A stretch of DNA of 64,000 nucleotides from Phaeodactylum tricornutum CCAP 1055/1 (lineage: Eukaryota; Bacillariophyta; Bacillariophyceae; Surirellales; Neidiaceae), in NCBI RefSeq assembly GCF_000150955.2, contig NC_011681.1:729501-793500 (forward strand), written 5' to 3'. Shown here piece by piece: positions 1-13,335 of this stretch. Under the pieces are notes generated by a model. That model ran no database searches. It saw only the letters and a program-made list of their open reading frames with translations, and had not been told where the DNA came from. The number at the start of each line of letters is the position of its first letter. Within the stretch, counting starts at the first letter, position 1. Made by a program: the position numbers and the translations under genes.

Positions 1-3000
1 GAATCAGCCAAAGGAAGAAGTTCCATATCGTCAATGACTTGGTCGACGAAAGCCTCCCGGTCCTCTTCGCTTGTGACGACATCGCGATCGAGGCGGAGCC
101 GAGCAGAGAACAGAATTGTCTCCCGAACCGTCAGCTCCGGTGACTGGACGTCAAATTGCTCAACGTATCCAGAGCAACGACAAAACGAGATTTTGTCCTG
201 TGACCATCCATTCAACCGAACGTCACCCGTCACTGATCCAGTCCTTTTTCTTAGAGCAATCACATCCTATGACCGGAAAATTGTGAGCATGTGAATGTTA
301 ATGCTTTGGAACAATAGATGCACTGTACTTACCAGCAATGTCGTTTTGCCTGCTCCACTCGATCCCATCAATGCGCACTAACAGCAAGACAACGGAGAGG
401 ATGCATGAGAACAGCACTACCACAACAACTGGAACAGAGAGCTATCAAAAACTCGTACCATGCGTCCTGATCGGAAAATTCCATTGACACCATTCAAAAG
501 TTTTAGAGTTTCATTTTTTGTTGAAGCTTTGACTTCGTAGCAAACGTCTGCAAAAGACAATGTCACAGGTTTAAAGGGTACATTGACCCTCCGACGCTCT
601 GATACAGGATCCGAGACAAGCCTTGTTATGTTCACGTCTGGCGGTGTCGGCTCAGGGATCTGTCTCACGTAGCCAAGACTCACAGCCGTCAGAACTACGC
701 AACCGAAAAAGTAAATGGTCATATAAAGGAAGCAATACCCCAGCCAGTCCTGTTCAAATGGCCTAGAATCTATACCGTACACGAAACCAATCCCTGCAAG
801 CGTCGCGTCTGGATCATCCCATCGTGAACTACGAAACTCATTGATCACCAAAGCACGATAAGCCCAAGCAAAAGGATTCCACCAATATATCCAAAGATAA
901 AACGAGGGGATGGCATCAGGCGCCACAATGTAACCACCGAACAGAATTAGCAGCAGTAGTGTACAAGCACTGTAGACTTGCAGCTGAGAGTCTGGAGCGA
1001 ACGATGCAAACACTGCTAGCTGCATATTCATCATCATTGCAAAAGTCATTAAAATTGCAATAAACAAGAAATATTCGGTCACAGCTCGATCGCTAAGTCC
1101 AACCATAAAGTAAAGAATTGTCCCAAACGTGAAGACATCCATGATGGTCTACAAGAGAGAGCCGTATAAGAACGTGCGATGCAAACAGAAGCATGCCATC
1201 GGTCAGACACGTACCTGTGGGAATCCTGCCAAAGTTCTTCCCAGCGTGTAGGGCCACGACGAGAAGAAATTGGCGTCCATTTGCTTATAAAAGATAACGC
1301 GGTCGTTTACTAGCCCAGATGCACTTTGCATTGCCCCGAGCATGATAAAAAGACCTGATTGAAAAAGAGCCCCTAAAATAGAGACTTCGTCATCGACGTC
1401 GCGGAATACTCCGCCAACACTGACACCCATCAATATGTTCTTGACTGCACTGGCGAAAATCACTCTTTTATCCCTCGTCCACAACAACAAGAATCGTTTC
1501 AGATTCAACCACGTATTTCGAAAGAAGGAGTTGGCGTACTTTTTCTTCACTTGCTTCAACAAGGTAAGCTGCGAGACAATGCTTCCATGCTGTGAGATTC
1601 GATCGTCTTGTTTCCAAACATACTGAGGGGGTTCGTCCAGTCGATCGCGAATTTTTTTCCCTTGCTGACTGGTTTTAAAACAATTGGCAAGATCTGCGAC
1701 AGTAGGCGGTTCGGTCCGTTTGCTATCGTCGACAGGGTGATACAGTTTCTTACCGTCCTCGGTAGAAACCGTTTGTAGAAAGTCAGCGACATCCATGAAC
1801 TGTGGAGATCGATAGCCAAGCTCAGCGAAGTAATCCTCTACCTCGTCGATTGGTCCAGCATACAAAATCAAGCCTTCCGACACGAGTATGATCTCGTCGA
1901 AAAGACTGAAAGTCTCGGGACTCGGCTGCAGCAGAGCAAAGACTCGTGTCATTTGCGCTAGTTTTCCAAAGTGAGTGAGTACTTGCACCATGTCAAAGGT
2001 GGACGCAGCATCCAAACCAGTCGAAATTTCGTCACCGCAAAGGACAGGTTGACGAGACGTAATCATTTCCCCCACGGTCACTCGCCGCCGTTGGCCTCCA
2101 CTAACCCCACGAACGGCAGTGTTCCCCACAAACGTATCGCGAACTTCCGTCAACCCTAGACTCGCCAAGACCATATTCACACCGAGTCTGCTCCGGTCGG
2201 CTTCTTGTATCGCTGTCATAACTTTGGGGTCCTGCAAAACGCGTGGATCCTGAGCTTGCTGAAATGTGCCTCCGGTTTTACATTGAAAAGAAAATTCGAA
2301 CGTCTCGTCGACCGTCAACCGTGGTGCGTGCTTGTCTAGTTGATCAATGTAAGCAAAGGCATTTTCAATGTACCACTGCTGCCGTCGACCCACCTACAGT
2401 CGGGATCCGTAGCCGAATGAAGTGAGAGACAGGTGCGAACCAAAGACCGACACAGGCAACCACACCCTGTAAGGGAATGTACATGACAGGCGAACCGCAC
2501 TACATACCTCCAACTCCCGTCCATTATACAGTATCTGGCCTTCCAGTTTTTCCGTCGACGATGATTTCAGCTGCCCCGCGATCGCTTTGAGCAAGGTTGA
2601 CTTGCCCGAAGCGGGAGGCCCCAATACGAGATAATTTTTGCCCGGCTGCAAGCACAACGAAACATCTTGGATAATGGGGCGTTGCATGATACGAGATACG
2701 GGCATGGCTTCGCCTAGCGCCACGTGTTTGAACCATTTGTACAAGGGGTACAGAAAACTGCTATTGTAGACTGTTGCGATCCGACTTTGGGAGTCGTCCA
2801 CTTGGACCGTGTAGGTAACGTTTTCGAGTCGGACTTCGAGGGGGTACTTGACGTGTGGGGTAACGCCTTGCAATTGCCGCATCATTGCGTTGAGCTCCTT
2901 GACCTTGGCACTTTCCTTAGCGCCGTCGAGCTCTTCTCGGATTTCTCTTTTCAAATCCGCGAGCATGGCCATGTCTCGATCCGCGTCGCCCAGAGAGTCA

Positions 3001-3380
3001 TCGTCCGTCCCGTGTGCCGCAAGGACGCGTTCCACACTGCTTATCGATGAATCACTAGCCACACTGTCGGAGTGTTGCAGCGATTTCAGAACGCGATCAC
3101 GAATTGATTTCTTCAGAAACAGGTGCTGCAAATGATCCTGCCGTTCCTTGGGATTGGTGGTACCGTCGTCAACCTCGTCGCTTTTGAAGTTGGACTCGTC
3201 GTCGGCTTCCCGCAGCCGCGATTTGCGGCGAGCGGCGCGAGCTCCCAGGCGCTGCATCAATTTGGAAGATACGGGAGTTGCGTCGCCGCCGTTGTCACCG
3301 CGTCTTGCTTTGCGCGCCGAAGTGGGTCGCGGACGTTTGACGGCACTGCCGCTGTATCGCGCCGGATCAATCGGCAACAT
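1..3380 (-). CDS. PDR-type ABCG transporter, 3' part cut by the left edge
   Basis: This is a full-size ABC transporter of the pleiotropic drug resistance (ABCG) type, expected in a cell membrane exporting lipophilic compounds. Five exons read on the minus strand: 3380-2508, 2393-1215, 1148-459, 377-333 and 266 to the edge, all with GT-AG introns and matching phase, about 1017 residues visible. The order is a charged N-terminus, then NBD1 with Walker A GPPASGKST, signature SGGQRRR and Walker B LCGDE, then the first membrane domain, then NBD2 with Walker A GSSGAGKTT, Q-loop GYVEQ and the family phrase LTVRETILFSARLRL. The second membrane domain lies outside the window. I chose the ATG at 3380 because residues upstream of it look non-coding. 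The first exon carries a long basic/acidic leader before NBD1. The substrate cannot be told from sequence. Confidence 0.93.
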
Positions 3381-3945
3381 GGGACGACACCAACGCACAC
3401 ACGTGTTGTAGTGTATTGGTTCTGTCCCGTACAAAGCACTTGGGAAGGATGATGGGCAGCAGAAGGAGTGATACGGTACGATTGTTGAGGGGCGACGCTC
3501 GCAATGATTTTTGTTCGCCGTAGGCTTCCAAATTTTCATTTCTGACCAATTCCCGGATGTATGATATTTTTGTTCGAAAAGCGAAAAGATTTATCTAACT
3601 GTAAGTTTGAAGCTATCCATAATCGATACTGTTGTGAAAATACAGACATTTCCAACTATAGCCCCCTTCAAGAGCTACCTATGCCTGTGCATCGTTAGCT
3701 GCTTGTCTCACCTCGACGGCCCCGTAGGTAACCCCACTGTGCGACACGGTCCGTAGTTTCGTCTGTCTGTCCGTGACCTCATTTTCATGTTGATCGTACC
3801 CGGACGTTGGTGACCTACCTCGTTGTCTGGATGCCCTTCCACGAAAAGGAGACCGTTGCTGGGAGCCGGCCGAGTGCGGACCCGTCTTCGCCAAAGAGGA
3901 CCATCGAACAAAAAAGGTCTCATTGACAAGAAATACTTTGCGACC
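3381..3945. promoter_or_regulatory. Shared divergent promoter region, ABCG / exportin-2
   Basis: This 565-bp spacer lies between two start codons that point away from each other, so it must hold the 5' UTRs and promoters of both genes. It contains one exact TAACTGTAA motif at 3596-3604, a member of the motif family described in the findings. I see no coding exon in it. Confidence 0.5.
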
Positions 3946-6900
3946 ATGGCGACCCAGCAGCTTCAACAAATTATTTCCGAGACGCTGTCTCCTTACGCGG
4001 AAACGCGAAAGACTGGTACGATTTGAGGGTGTCGAAAAGATCGACGTAGTTGGTGTCGCGAAAGAATTAACCGACGGACCGGACCGGGCCGTCACTGCTC
4101 ACAAGCACTGTTTGGTTCCTTTTTCTCACCTCTTCTTTTGTCTCCCTGCACCAGCCGAAGATCATCTGAAAGCTGCCAAATCTAGTCCTAGTCATCCGCT
4201 GCAAGTCCTGGAAATTGTCGCCAAGGCGGACGGTAACGACGCGGCGGTGCGGCAAGCGGCTGCGGTGCACTTTAAAAATGTTGTCAAAAAGGGCTGGGAC
4301 GTTCAACGGGAGGAGGGTAACGAGGGGATCGTCATCAACGATCAAGACCGTATCACCATCAAGTCACATTTGGTTCAACTCATGTGTACAACGCCGCCAC
4401 AGATTCAAGTACAGCTCAGCGAAGCCATCTCCTTGATTGCGGCCGTCGACTACCCAAAAGCCTGGGACAATCTACTGCCCGAACTCGTAAAGCAATTTCA
4501 GTCTCCCGATCAGACGGTGGTTAACGGTGTACTGAAAACTGCCAACGGAATTTTCAAGTCGTTCCGATTCGTCCAACGATCCGACGATTTGTACGGGATT
4601 ATCCTTTACTCTCTCAATATTGTGCAAGGACCACTTTTGGCTCTTTTCAAGTCCACCGGCCAAAAGGTGGACGCCGTCGCCAACAATACGGCTCAGCTCA
4701 AACCACTCATGCAGTCGCTACGCCTCATGTGTCGCATTTTTTACTCGCTCAACTACCAGGACTTGCCTGAATTCTTTGAAGATCACATGACGGACTGGAT
4801 GTCCGAATTTGCCAAGTACCTCACGTACCAAAATCCGGCCTTGGTGGATACCGACGAAGAACTCGAACCCAGTCCGATTGATACTTTGCAAGCGGCTATT
4901 ATTGAAAATTTGGCCCTTTACGCGGACAAGGATGAAGAGCCATTTATGGAATACCTACCCAACTTTACTCGACTCGTTTGGAACCTGCTCATGACGATCA
5001 GTGCCTTCCCGAAACACGACAGTCTCGCTACCACCAGCATTCGTTTCCTGTCCAGTCTCGTCCAAAAACGAATGCACCACCACCTTTTTCAGGAAGAAGC
5101 CACCCTCCGCGAAATTGTTTTAAAAATCGTCATTCCCAATTTGCTTTTTCGCGAGTCCGACGAAGAACGATTCGAAGACGATCCGAGGGAATTCATTGTC
5201 ACCGAAGTCGAAGGTTCTGACAGTGAATCTCGCCGTCGATGCAGTCAAGACTTGCTCAGGGCCATGTGTCGCCAGTTCGAAACGCAAACCACCACAATCT
5301 GCTCCGAACACGTTGCCAGTATGCTGCTCGAGTTCACCAATAACCCTAATGGTAAATGGGCATCCAAAGATGCCGCGGTACGTACCCATTATTGGGTTCA
5401 TGTGCGAACGTACGTAATTTGATCCGCATTGGCTTACCCTTGCGCACTCATTTTTTGTCCTTGCACAGATTCATCTCATGATGGGCATTGCCATTCGACG
5501 AGAGAGTTCATTGGGGGTTTCTGAGCTCAACGATGCGGTCAACTTGATGGACTTTTTCCAATCGCAAATCTTGCCAGAACTACAGGATCCGAACCATTCG
5601 AATCGACCAGTGGTCAAAGCGACTGCAATCAAGTTCGTCAGTGTATTTCGCCAACAGTTTACGAGGGAGCACTTGACTCAGATCATGCCCATGCTGATTG
5701 CGCAACTCGGCTCACCAGCGGTTGTAGTCCACACCTTTGCCGCGTATGCGATTGAACGCATTTTGTATACGAAAGAGACCATCAACGGAAAAAAGCATCC
5801 CAAGTTTGGCGCGGCCGATCTCCAACCCTTTTTGGAACCCCTCTTCAATGGACTGTTTGCGATTGTAGACAACGTGGAGCACAACGAAAATGACTACGTC
5901 ATGAAGTGCATCATGCGATCTTTGGCGACGCAAGGCGAGGGTATCATTCCCGTGACACAGATTGTTCTCACCAAACTGACTGCGGCATTGGGTCGCGTCG
6001 CCAAGAATCCTCGCAACCCACAGTTCAACCACTTCTTGTTTGAGTCCATTGCCGTCTTGGTTCAATCGGTTTGCTCCGTAGACCGCAATGCCACTGCACT
6101 ATTCGAACCGCTTTTGTTCGAACCATTCAATATTGTGTTGCAAATGGATATTGCGGAATTTACACCTTATGTCTTCCAAATCTTGGCGCAGCTACTAGAG
6201 TATCGCCCGACTGGCTCGGGTTTGGGGACGGCCTACCAAGCACTCTTTTCCCCGTTGCTGACCCCGGGTCTTTGGGACAAGCGTGGAAATGTTCCAGCGT
6301 TGTCACGTTTGATGCAAGCCTACATTCGTAAGGCGGCACCGGAACTGGTGGGACAACTTAACCAGATACTGGGTGTTTTCCAAAAGCTGCTTTCATCGAG
6401 AGCTACAGAGGCCAATGCGTTTGACTTGCTGTCGTCAGCAATTCTTCACTTTCCACAAGAAGAAATGGAAACGCGCATTGCTACAATTTTTCAGCTTGTG
6501 TTGACACGGTTGCAAGCGGGCAAAACGCCCAAATATGTCCGGCTTTGCACGCATTTCTTTGCCCTCTTCATTGGCAAGTATAGCGCGAATGTGTTTATGG
6601 ATCGTATGAACGCAATCCAGAATGGCTTGTCATTGAATTTGTTGGAGCATGTATGGATCCCACGCGTGACGACGGATCCCCCGGTCCAGCGTACGGAAGC
6701 CAAAGTGCAGGTTGTTGGGCTCACCAAGCTGCTTTGTGAATACCCCACCCTGTTGAACGATGCCCATGGGCAAGCCATTTGGTCAAAAGCAGTCGTTGCC
6801 ACAATCACTATCCTTACATCATCATCATTTAAAGCCACGGAAGAAACAGGTTTAGATGAGGAAGAGATCGAAATCGGGTATGATGCCCAATTTTCACAGC

Positions 6901-7106
6901 TCAAATTTGCGAGAAAGGCCGCAGAAGATCCCTTCCCAGAAGTTGCGGACCCTACACTTGGTTTTGCCCAGGCTCTTCATCAAGTTTCGAGTGCACATCC
7001 GGGACGTATATTGCCCTTAATCCAGCAGGGGCTGAACGGGGCGGACCCAAAGTTGTCGGTTGGTCTGGAATCCATGCTACAAGCCGCCAACGTGCAACTA
7101 TCGTAA
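3946..7106 (+). CDS. CSE1: Exportin-2 (CSE1/CAS), importin-alpha re-exporter
   Basis: This karyopherin carries importin-alpha back out of the nucleus with RanGTP. Three exons, 3946-4015, 4155-5377 and 5469-7106, give 976 residues, close to the usual 960-970 of the family. Introns are 139 and 91 bp, GT-AG, with matching phase. The N-terminus (LSPYAETRKTAEDHLKAA) fits the importin-beta N-terminal HEAT repeat. The segment WASKDAAIHLM and the downstream VVHTFAAYAIERIL match the CSE1 family specifically, and the last third fits the CSE1 C-terminal domain. The start is the first in-frame ATG giving this N-terminus. It is divergent to the ABCG gene. I see nothing odd in it. Confidence 0.93.
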
Positions 7107-7407
7107 AATCTCATGTGTGTATCGGATACGACTCCATGAATGCTTCGACTTTTATTTGATAAAGCTCTCCACTTTAGAACACACACATAGTTGTGCTTCT
7201 ATAATTTCTGAATAGGCAAGCTGACCGAGAGATCAACATCCTTTTTACGTCATCCAAGGCCAAAATGGGCTGCTCATGACTGTGGCTTACAAAACAAGTA
7301 ACGGATTTGAAAAGCCGGTCTAAAGAAGTATGTTTATAAATGTTTTACCCATTTCGAAATCATGCAAAAGAAAATGGAATGCTAGCTAGATGGTGGAGAC
7401 AGTCCTC

Positions 7408-7926
7408 TCATTCCCTTTCGTCCAGAAAGATCAAACCTCTCAGACCTTCATTGGCTTCATCCACGAGGCTATCCTCATCGTCGTCGTATTCCCAAAGCTC
7501 GCTTTCATCGTCAATGCATGTCGTTTCGATGGTGGAGAATGATCGCGATAGGGTATCGTTGAGGTTAGGAAGATCCAGTGGGTGGCTCTGTTTCTCTGCT
7601 GGCTCGGAATCCAGCCGACGATATTGGAGTGTGATCTGACACCGTGAAGCCGAAGTAGCATTCGCATGCTTGGGACGAAACCAAAACAATGCCTTTCCAG
7701 CATCCCGAGAGCCCAGGAAGTTACCAGGTAGAGATTTGGCGCGTCGAAGTCGGGTAGGAAATGGGTTTCCAGTTGTGTGTTGTTGTATGGTCTTTGGCGT
7801 CGATCGTGGATGAACCGGTGGGCATGTGGAGGATGCCGTTCTAAGCGTCATTTTGGGCCGCATGTTCGAAAACGTCGAAAGATCCTCCGGTGGGGAATAA
7901 TATGATCCAGGGAATAGTAGAACCAT
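7408..7926 (-). CDS. Hypothetical 172-residue protein
   Basis: A single open frame begins at an ATG at 7926. I do not recognise a family. The N-terminal half is rich in Ser, Thr, Pro and Arg and looks disordered. The middle contains a compact aromatic/basic patch (KALFWFRPKHAN), followed by a stretch that could be a beta strand (CQITLQYRRL). The C-terminus is strongly acidic (WEYDDDEDSLVDEANEG) and ends in a short hydrophobic segment (LRGLIFLD). It lies tail-to-tail with exportin-2, 301 bp away, and head-to-head with the V-ATPase gene. It may be lineage-specific. The frame is convincing by length and composition, but no domain supports it. Confidence 0.55.
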   Translation of the reverse strand: MVLLFPGSYYSPPEDLSTFSNMRPKMTLRTASSTCPPVHPRSTPKTIQQHTTGNPFPTRLRRAKSLPGNFLGSRDAGKALFWFRPKHANATSASRCQITLQYRRLDSEPAEKQSHPLDLPNLNDTLSRSFSTIETTCIDDESELWEYDDDEDSLVDEANEGLRGLIFLDERE

Positions 7927-8688
7927 GGCGTGTTGGCTGTAGCTGGTGAAATTTGGCGATTTGTGGGAGTATCTCAGATGAAATGTGAGAGGATTGTGGC
8001 CGAAGGTACATAGCGGGAGAAATATATTCGAGCTAGCAAGTCGGTCTTACGTTATTTGCCGGAAGCGACACTGGCCGAAAATGTGAGTAGCCACGGATAA
8101 GCGTGCGAATTTTCAAAGTATCACTCCTCAGCGTAATTCGGTATTAATATATGAATAGTAGCAGAGGTACGAAAATGGAGCGCTGGAAAGTGTAGAAAAC
8201 TACCGAAGCCCAGCTGGCGCGTTCGTTCGCAGTCAATCCTTGTTTCGGCCGCTGTCCCGCAACGGCATACCAAAATTCAGTGAACGCTCACAGTCAGGCA
8301 GTTAAAATTCTTGACACCAATCCCGAAATTGAGAATGCCCGAATTCGGAATCGAAAATGCACCGGAATTTCGCTTTTCTGGGAATATTCTACGAGCGAGA
8401 TTCCTTCTTCCAAAAGATATCCGCACAAGGCATCTACTGTAAACAATCTGGTATGCTCTGGTATGTACTGCGCCAGCCCCGTCCTTTCAAATAATTAGTT
8501 GTGTCGCTTTCAACGCCACCTTTATCGCTTAGGAAGGAAAGAGACGAGATCTCATCCGGTTGCGTCTCCTGCGGTGGGCAACATCCGCAGCTCGCTCCTG
8601 CAGCAACCACTATAGTTTGAGCCAGATCGACCTGCGAATCGTCGTTGCCGTTTCTTCTTGGTGAACCCAGCAAAAAGCACAAGTCATC
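7927..8688. promoter_or_regulatory. Divergent promoter region upstream of V-ATPase subunit a
   Basis: This 762-bp spacer lies between two divergent start codons. It contains an exact TCACAGTCA at 8288-8296. Small open frames inside it have no coding character. No RNA gene was recognised. Confidence 0.4.
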
Positions 8689-11600
8689 ATGGCGCGTTGG
8701 TTTCGTTCCGAACCGATGGAGTACATCTCCCTCATTGTGAACGAGGATGCCGCTCACGACTGTTTAGCGGACCTCGGAAAGCTTGGGGTGATCCAGTTCA
8801 CGGACGTAAGTTGCACGTAGATCGTTGTCCAGCCACAGGCGGGAGTTTGAAAACGCGAGTTGGCTTCCCGCATTCTGTACTATAAAGATTCTTGAATCGA
8901 AGTACTGCTTTGTCGGAAGAAAAAGTCGGCAGATTTACTACGATCCTCTCGGGTCGTGGTCATCGTCGAACTTCCATCCGGCGCCGCGGCTTTTCGAACT
9001 CCGTTTCTCTGGTTGAAAACGTCCTTCCGATGTCGTATGCGGAGTTTTGTCCCCGTCAATTTTGGAATCGTCCTTTCTGCTACCTGTTTCACAGTCAGCG
9101 CGCAAACATTATCTGTAGGTTTGTTCTTTAGTTTCTCACCCTCATACTCTACATTCCTATAGTTGAACCCTGACTTGACTCCATTCCAGCGTCGCTACGT
9201 TTCTTACGTTAAGCGATGTGATGAGTTGGAACGCAAGCTTCGTTATTTCTCCAACGAGATTGAAAAGTTCGAGATTGACCTTGTTTCGGCTGGAACAGTC
9301 GACAACTTTGTCATGTCTCCCACGCTTGTGTCCAGTATGGGTAATGGCTCAAAAAAGAGCGGTGCTCAATTGCTCGAGAGTCTCGAAGTTGAACTTGAAC
9401 AATACGAGTCGCAGCTCAGGGAACTCAATTCTTACTCCGAAAAGCTTACCACCGAGTACAATGAAAAGGTCGAGCTCCAGGAAGTCCTCGAGAAGGCCCG
9501 TCGCTTTTTTATGACCGACGCTCCCCGCCTTGCCGTTTCGGAACTTACCAGCGGGCCCATGGACATGACTGGAAAGGAAGATGGGCTCCTTGACTCGGAC
9601 GCTGCCCCTCGTCCCGACTTGGACATGCGATTCTCTTCGATTACCGGGGTCGTATCCACAGAAGAGAAGGTCCGCTTTGAACGCATGATCTTTCGTGCCA
9701 CTCGAGGAAACTGCTACATTCGATTCGCTCCTATTCAGCAGCCCATTACCGATCCGGAATCTGGAAACTTGGTCGAAAAGTCCGTCTTTATTATCTTTTA
9801 CAAGTCTGAGTCCATTGAAGGCAAGCTCAAGCGCATTTGTGACGCATTCTCTGCTCACCGATACTCTCTCCCTGATATGGACGATGCCGGATCAGTTGAC
9901 AAGATGCTGACGGAGAACGCACAGGAACTCGTCGACTCTCGCACTGTTTTGCTCAAGAACCAGGATACGCGCTTCCGTCTCTGTCAGCTGCTTGCGAAGC
10001 ACACGGAGCGCTGGACGTGGATCGTCCTCCGCGAAAAGGCTGTTTATCACTCTCTGAATATGTTCAAGGCTGATGTTCAGGGTATGCTTCGTGGTGAAGG
10101 TTGGGTCATTGCTGAGTCCACCGACGCTGTCCGTCAAGCAGTTGAACGTGCTCACTCCAATATGGACATGGCCATGCCTTCCTTGGTGGACTTGGTTCCC
10201 CAACCATGGCCTACTCCTCCCACGCACTTTATCACCAACAAGTTTACCTACGGATACCAGGAATTCGTCAACACGTACGGTATTCCACGTTACCGGGAAG
10301 CCAACCCTGCGCTTTTCACAGCCGCCACATTCCCCTTCCTGTTCGGTGTCATGTACGGAGACATTGGTCATGGTCTCTTCTTATTCTGCGCTGGTTGCTA
10401 CTTACTTTGGAATGAGAAGGCTAACGAGAATGCAAAACTTGGTGAGCTAGGCGACGGTATGCACTCTGGTCGATACATGATTGTCATGATGGGCTTCTTT
10501 GCCGTGTACGCTGGTTTCATGTACAACGACGCATTTTCCCTCGGTCTCAACCTTTTTGGAACTCGCTACAAGTTCGAGGGCCAGGATTCTGGTACCGTCG
10601 AAGAAGGTGATGTTGCCTATCAAACGTTCAGTTATGGTTCCGGTGAATCCGTGTATCCGTTCGGACTCGATCCCATTTGGCACGTTACCTCCAACGAATT
10701 GCTCTTCTTCAACTCGTTCAAGATGAAACTTTCCGTCATTTTTGGTATCATCCAGATGTTTTGTGGTACTTGCCTCAAGGGAGCGAATGCCGTCTACTTT
10801 GGCGAAAGACTCGACTTTTTGTTTGAGTTCCTTCCCATGGTTGCGTTTGCGTCTTCGATGTTTGTTTACATGGTTATCCTCATTGTTCTGAAGTGGTGCA
10901 TCAACTGGAATAGCCGGATGCTTTCCGCCACTTGCGTTGATCCTAATGGCGCTGGATGGGGAGCGTCCAATTACGTTGGAACATGGAAGCAGTGCGATGG
11001 AGCTGTTGATGGCTGGGACGGAACCTGTACACCATGGGGAATGTCCTGCACCGGATACGATGATACGGCGACGAAATGTCCTCTCAACTATGGTGGTTCT
11101 GGTGATGGTTGCCAGCCTCCCAATCTTATCACAACTTTGATCAATATCGCCCTCAACCCGGGTGTTGTTGATGAACCTTTGTACGCTGGACAGGGACCAA
11201 TCCAGAACATTTTACTTTTGATCGCCTTCGTCTCGGTTCCTATTTTACTTTTGGCCAAGCCTTACTATCTATCCCAGAAGACGCATTCCCCCGTTGTGCA
11301 CCACTCGGACGATCTCGAGAATGGGCATGACGAGGATGACCACGAGGATGATGACCATGGTTTCGGAGAGATTGTTATCCACCAGGCCATTGAAACGATC
11401 GAGTTCGTTCTCGGTATGGTTTCGAATACGGCGTCGTACCTTCGTCTCTGGGCTCTTTCCTTGGCGCACTCCGAACTTGCTACTGTCTTTTGGGAGAAGG
11501 CCATGCTTTCTACCTTGAACATGAACTGGTTCGCCGCCTTTTTTGGATTCGGTATCTTTGCCGGCGTGACATTCGGAGTGTTGCTCATGATGGATGTATT

Positions 11601-11724
11601 GGAATGTTTCTTGCACGCCCTTCGTCTTCACTGGGTCGAATTTCAGAACAAGTTTTTTGCCGCTGATGGCGTACGCTTTTCGCCGTACTCGTTTAAGCAG
11701 GTGATTAAGGATACCAGTGCCTAG
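8689..11724 (+). CDS. V-type H+-ATPase V0 subunit a
   Basis: This is the membrane stator and proton half-channel subunit of the vacuolar ATPase, which acidifies endomembrane compartments. Exon 1 (8689-8805, 39 codons) encodes the family N-terminus (RSEPMEYISLIV, LGKLGVIQFTD). A 357-bp intron follows, and exon 2 (9163-11724) starts LNPDLTPFQRRYV, for 892 residues in total. The N-terminal cytosolic half has long helices. The C-terminal half has about eight membrane segments, including YGDIGHGL and the segment SYLRLWALSLAHSEL, whose Arg is the family's essential proton-path residue. A His/Asp-rich cytosolic loop (DDLENGHDEDDHED) precedes the last helices. The large intron holds a TCACAGTCA motif at 9089-9097. 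Which organelle this isoform serves cannot be read from sequence. Confidence 0.95.
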
Positions 11725-12238
11725 AGAGAAACTAATTGGATAAGTATAGGGACGAATTAAGCATATAACCAATGTACTCGTCAAAAGCCGTGAGTCCAGA
11801 CCTACTGTTACAGCAATCGCAATTAGTACCGGACCCCCCTCTTGCATCATTGTTGGTCAATCGAAGTAGCCTGTTTTTTTTCGTTTGTCTCTGTGCAGAA
11901 CTCTGTCTTCAATATAGTAATGACAGTGAGTTATGATTCTAGTTTTGGCAAGATACCAGTCGGTCGGACGGAAAGATCCACTCACTACCAGCTGGCTCAA
12001 GAGTATGGGTGACTGTAATACTGACACCAATGCTACCACCACCATAAGGAAGTATACAATGGGACTGCCTAAACATTCAATGTGCCCACACGGATCCGTC
12101 TCCAGTTCAGCAAAAATTTACGATTGTAAAATCATATGAGAGACTCTTTCAACCAATTATTATGGTTAAAGTGTGTATACAAGTAGGCAAGGAGGTTTGG
12201 GAAAAAAAAGGAAAGTTGGCAATCTACCGCGGTGTGCA
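11725..12238. other. Convergent 3' spacer, no gene seen
   Basis: This 514-bp segment lies between the 3' ends of the V-ATPase and desaturase genes. It should hold both 3' UTRs. Short open frames on both strands have no domain or coding bias, and I see no repeat or RNA gene. Confidence 0.5.
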
Positions 12239-13335
12239 TTACGCAATCTTGCGTGCGACGGTACGAACTTCCCACGGTCGCGGGGGTTGTTTCGGCATTT
12301 CCTTGCCTTGCGCAATGTCCCGATCTCTCCGCGCGCGTCCCATAGCCCAGGCGGCAGTACCACGCTTTCGTCCCCACACCAAACCAACCGATGCCAGAAC
12401 ATCAATGACGAGTTTGGACGGATTGTACTGGGACGAAACTCCAAATTCAGAGGCGGCGTAATCAAAGGGATACTTGTGATGCCAGTTGTGCCATCCTTCT
12501 CCGACGGCACACCAGCTCACGAAAGGGTTTTCGGCCGGGTAGGAGGTAAGATCGTAGGGGTGATCTCCGTACAAGTGTGCGGCCGAGTTGACGAGCCAGG
12601 TGCAGTGGAGGACGAAACAGTACCGGAGTCCACCGGCAACGAGGAAGGCGGTCCAAAAGTTCTCGCCCCAAAAGTAGGAAGCGACTTGTGCCGGCATGAC
12701 ATAGCACATGTACAAGGCGAACCAAGGATCGACCATTTTCTGTAGGGCGACCACGGGGTCTTCCAGGAGATCGGAAAAGTCCATTTCCCGGCCGGCTTCA
12801 ATGACGGCGGGGTCCTTCTTGACAAACAACCAACCCATGTGCGCAAAGAAGAAACCTCGTCGGGCATTGTGCGGGTCGGCATCTGTTTCGGAGAACTTGT
12901 GGTGCACGCGGTGATCCCGTGACCAGTGGTAGATGGATCCTTGATTAGCAATGGAGTTGCACAGCATAAGGACAAAACGGACTGGCAATGCGGCTTCGTA
13001 TGAACGGTGCGACCAAAGTCGATGCACTCCTACGGTGATACCAAAACCACTGTGAAAACCAAAACAAGGATACGTTAGAGTGGAATCTTCCAAGGCTTGA
13101 CTATTTGGTCGAGTCACCATGCGTGTACACTGACAAGAACGTACCTGATCGGCCAAAGGACAAAGGCCCAGAGCAACGTTTCAGCGGAAGCTTGTGGGAT
13201 CGTACAGAGCCCAACAAGAGCTACTGTGTGTACGATCGTAGTATAAACAATCATGGGATAGTTCAGGTTGCCCGCCTTGTAGTGTTGGGACAATGTCCCG
13301 GGAATTTCACGGAGCATTTCGGAAGACAAGTCCAT
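12239..13335 (-). CDS. Acyl-CoA delta-9 (stearoyl-CoA type) fatty acid desaturase
   Basis: This membrane di-iron enzyme would introduce a cis-9 double bond into acyl-CoA in the ER. Two exons, 13335-13145 and 13049-12239, with a 95-bp intron, encode 333 residues. All three histidine boxes are present: HRLWSH, HRVHHK and HNWHHK, followed by the family phrase DYAASEFG. Two pairs of hydrophobic segments flank box 1. The splice joins WPI to SGFGITVGVHRLW, exactly as in the family. The N-terminus is short before box 1 and there is no C-terminal cytochrome b5 domain as in yeast OLE1, so an external b5 would be needed. A longer frame continues upstream of 13335 without an ATG, so I start at MDLSSEM. 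Plastid acyl-ACP desaturases are a different soluble family, so a plastid role is unlikely. Confidence 0.92.

Noticed and set aside
8434-8757. A 107-codon minus-strand frame
   Set aside because: It overlaps the first exon of the V-ATPase gene and the promoter; no domain.
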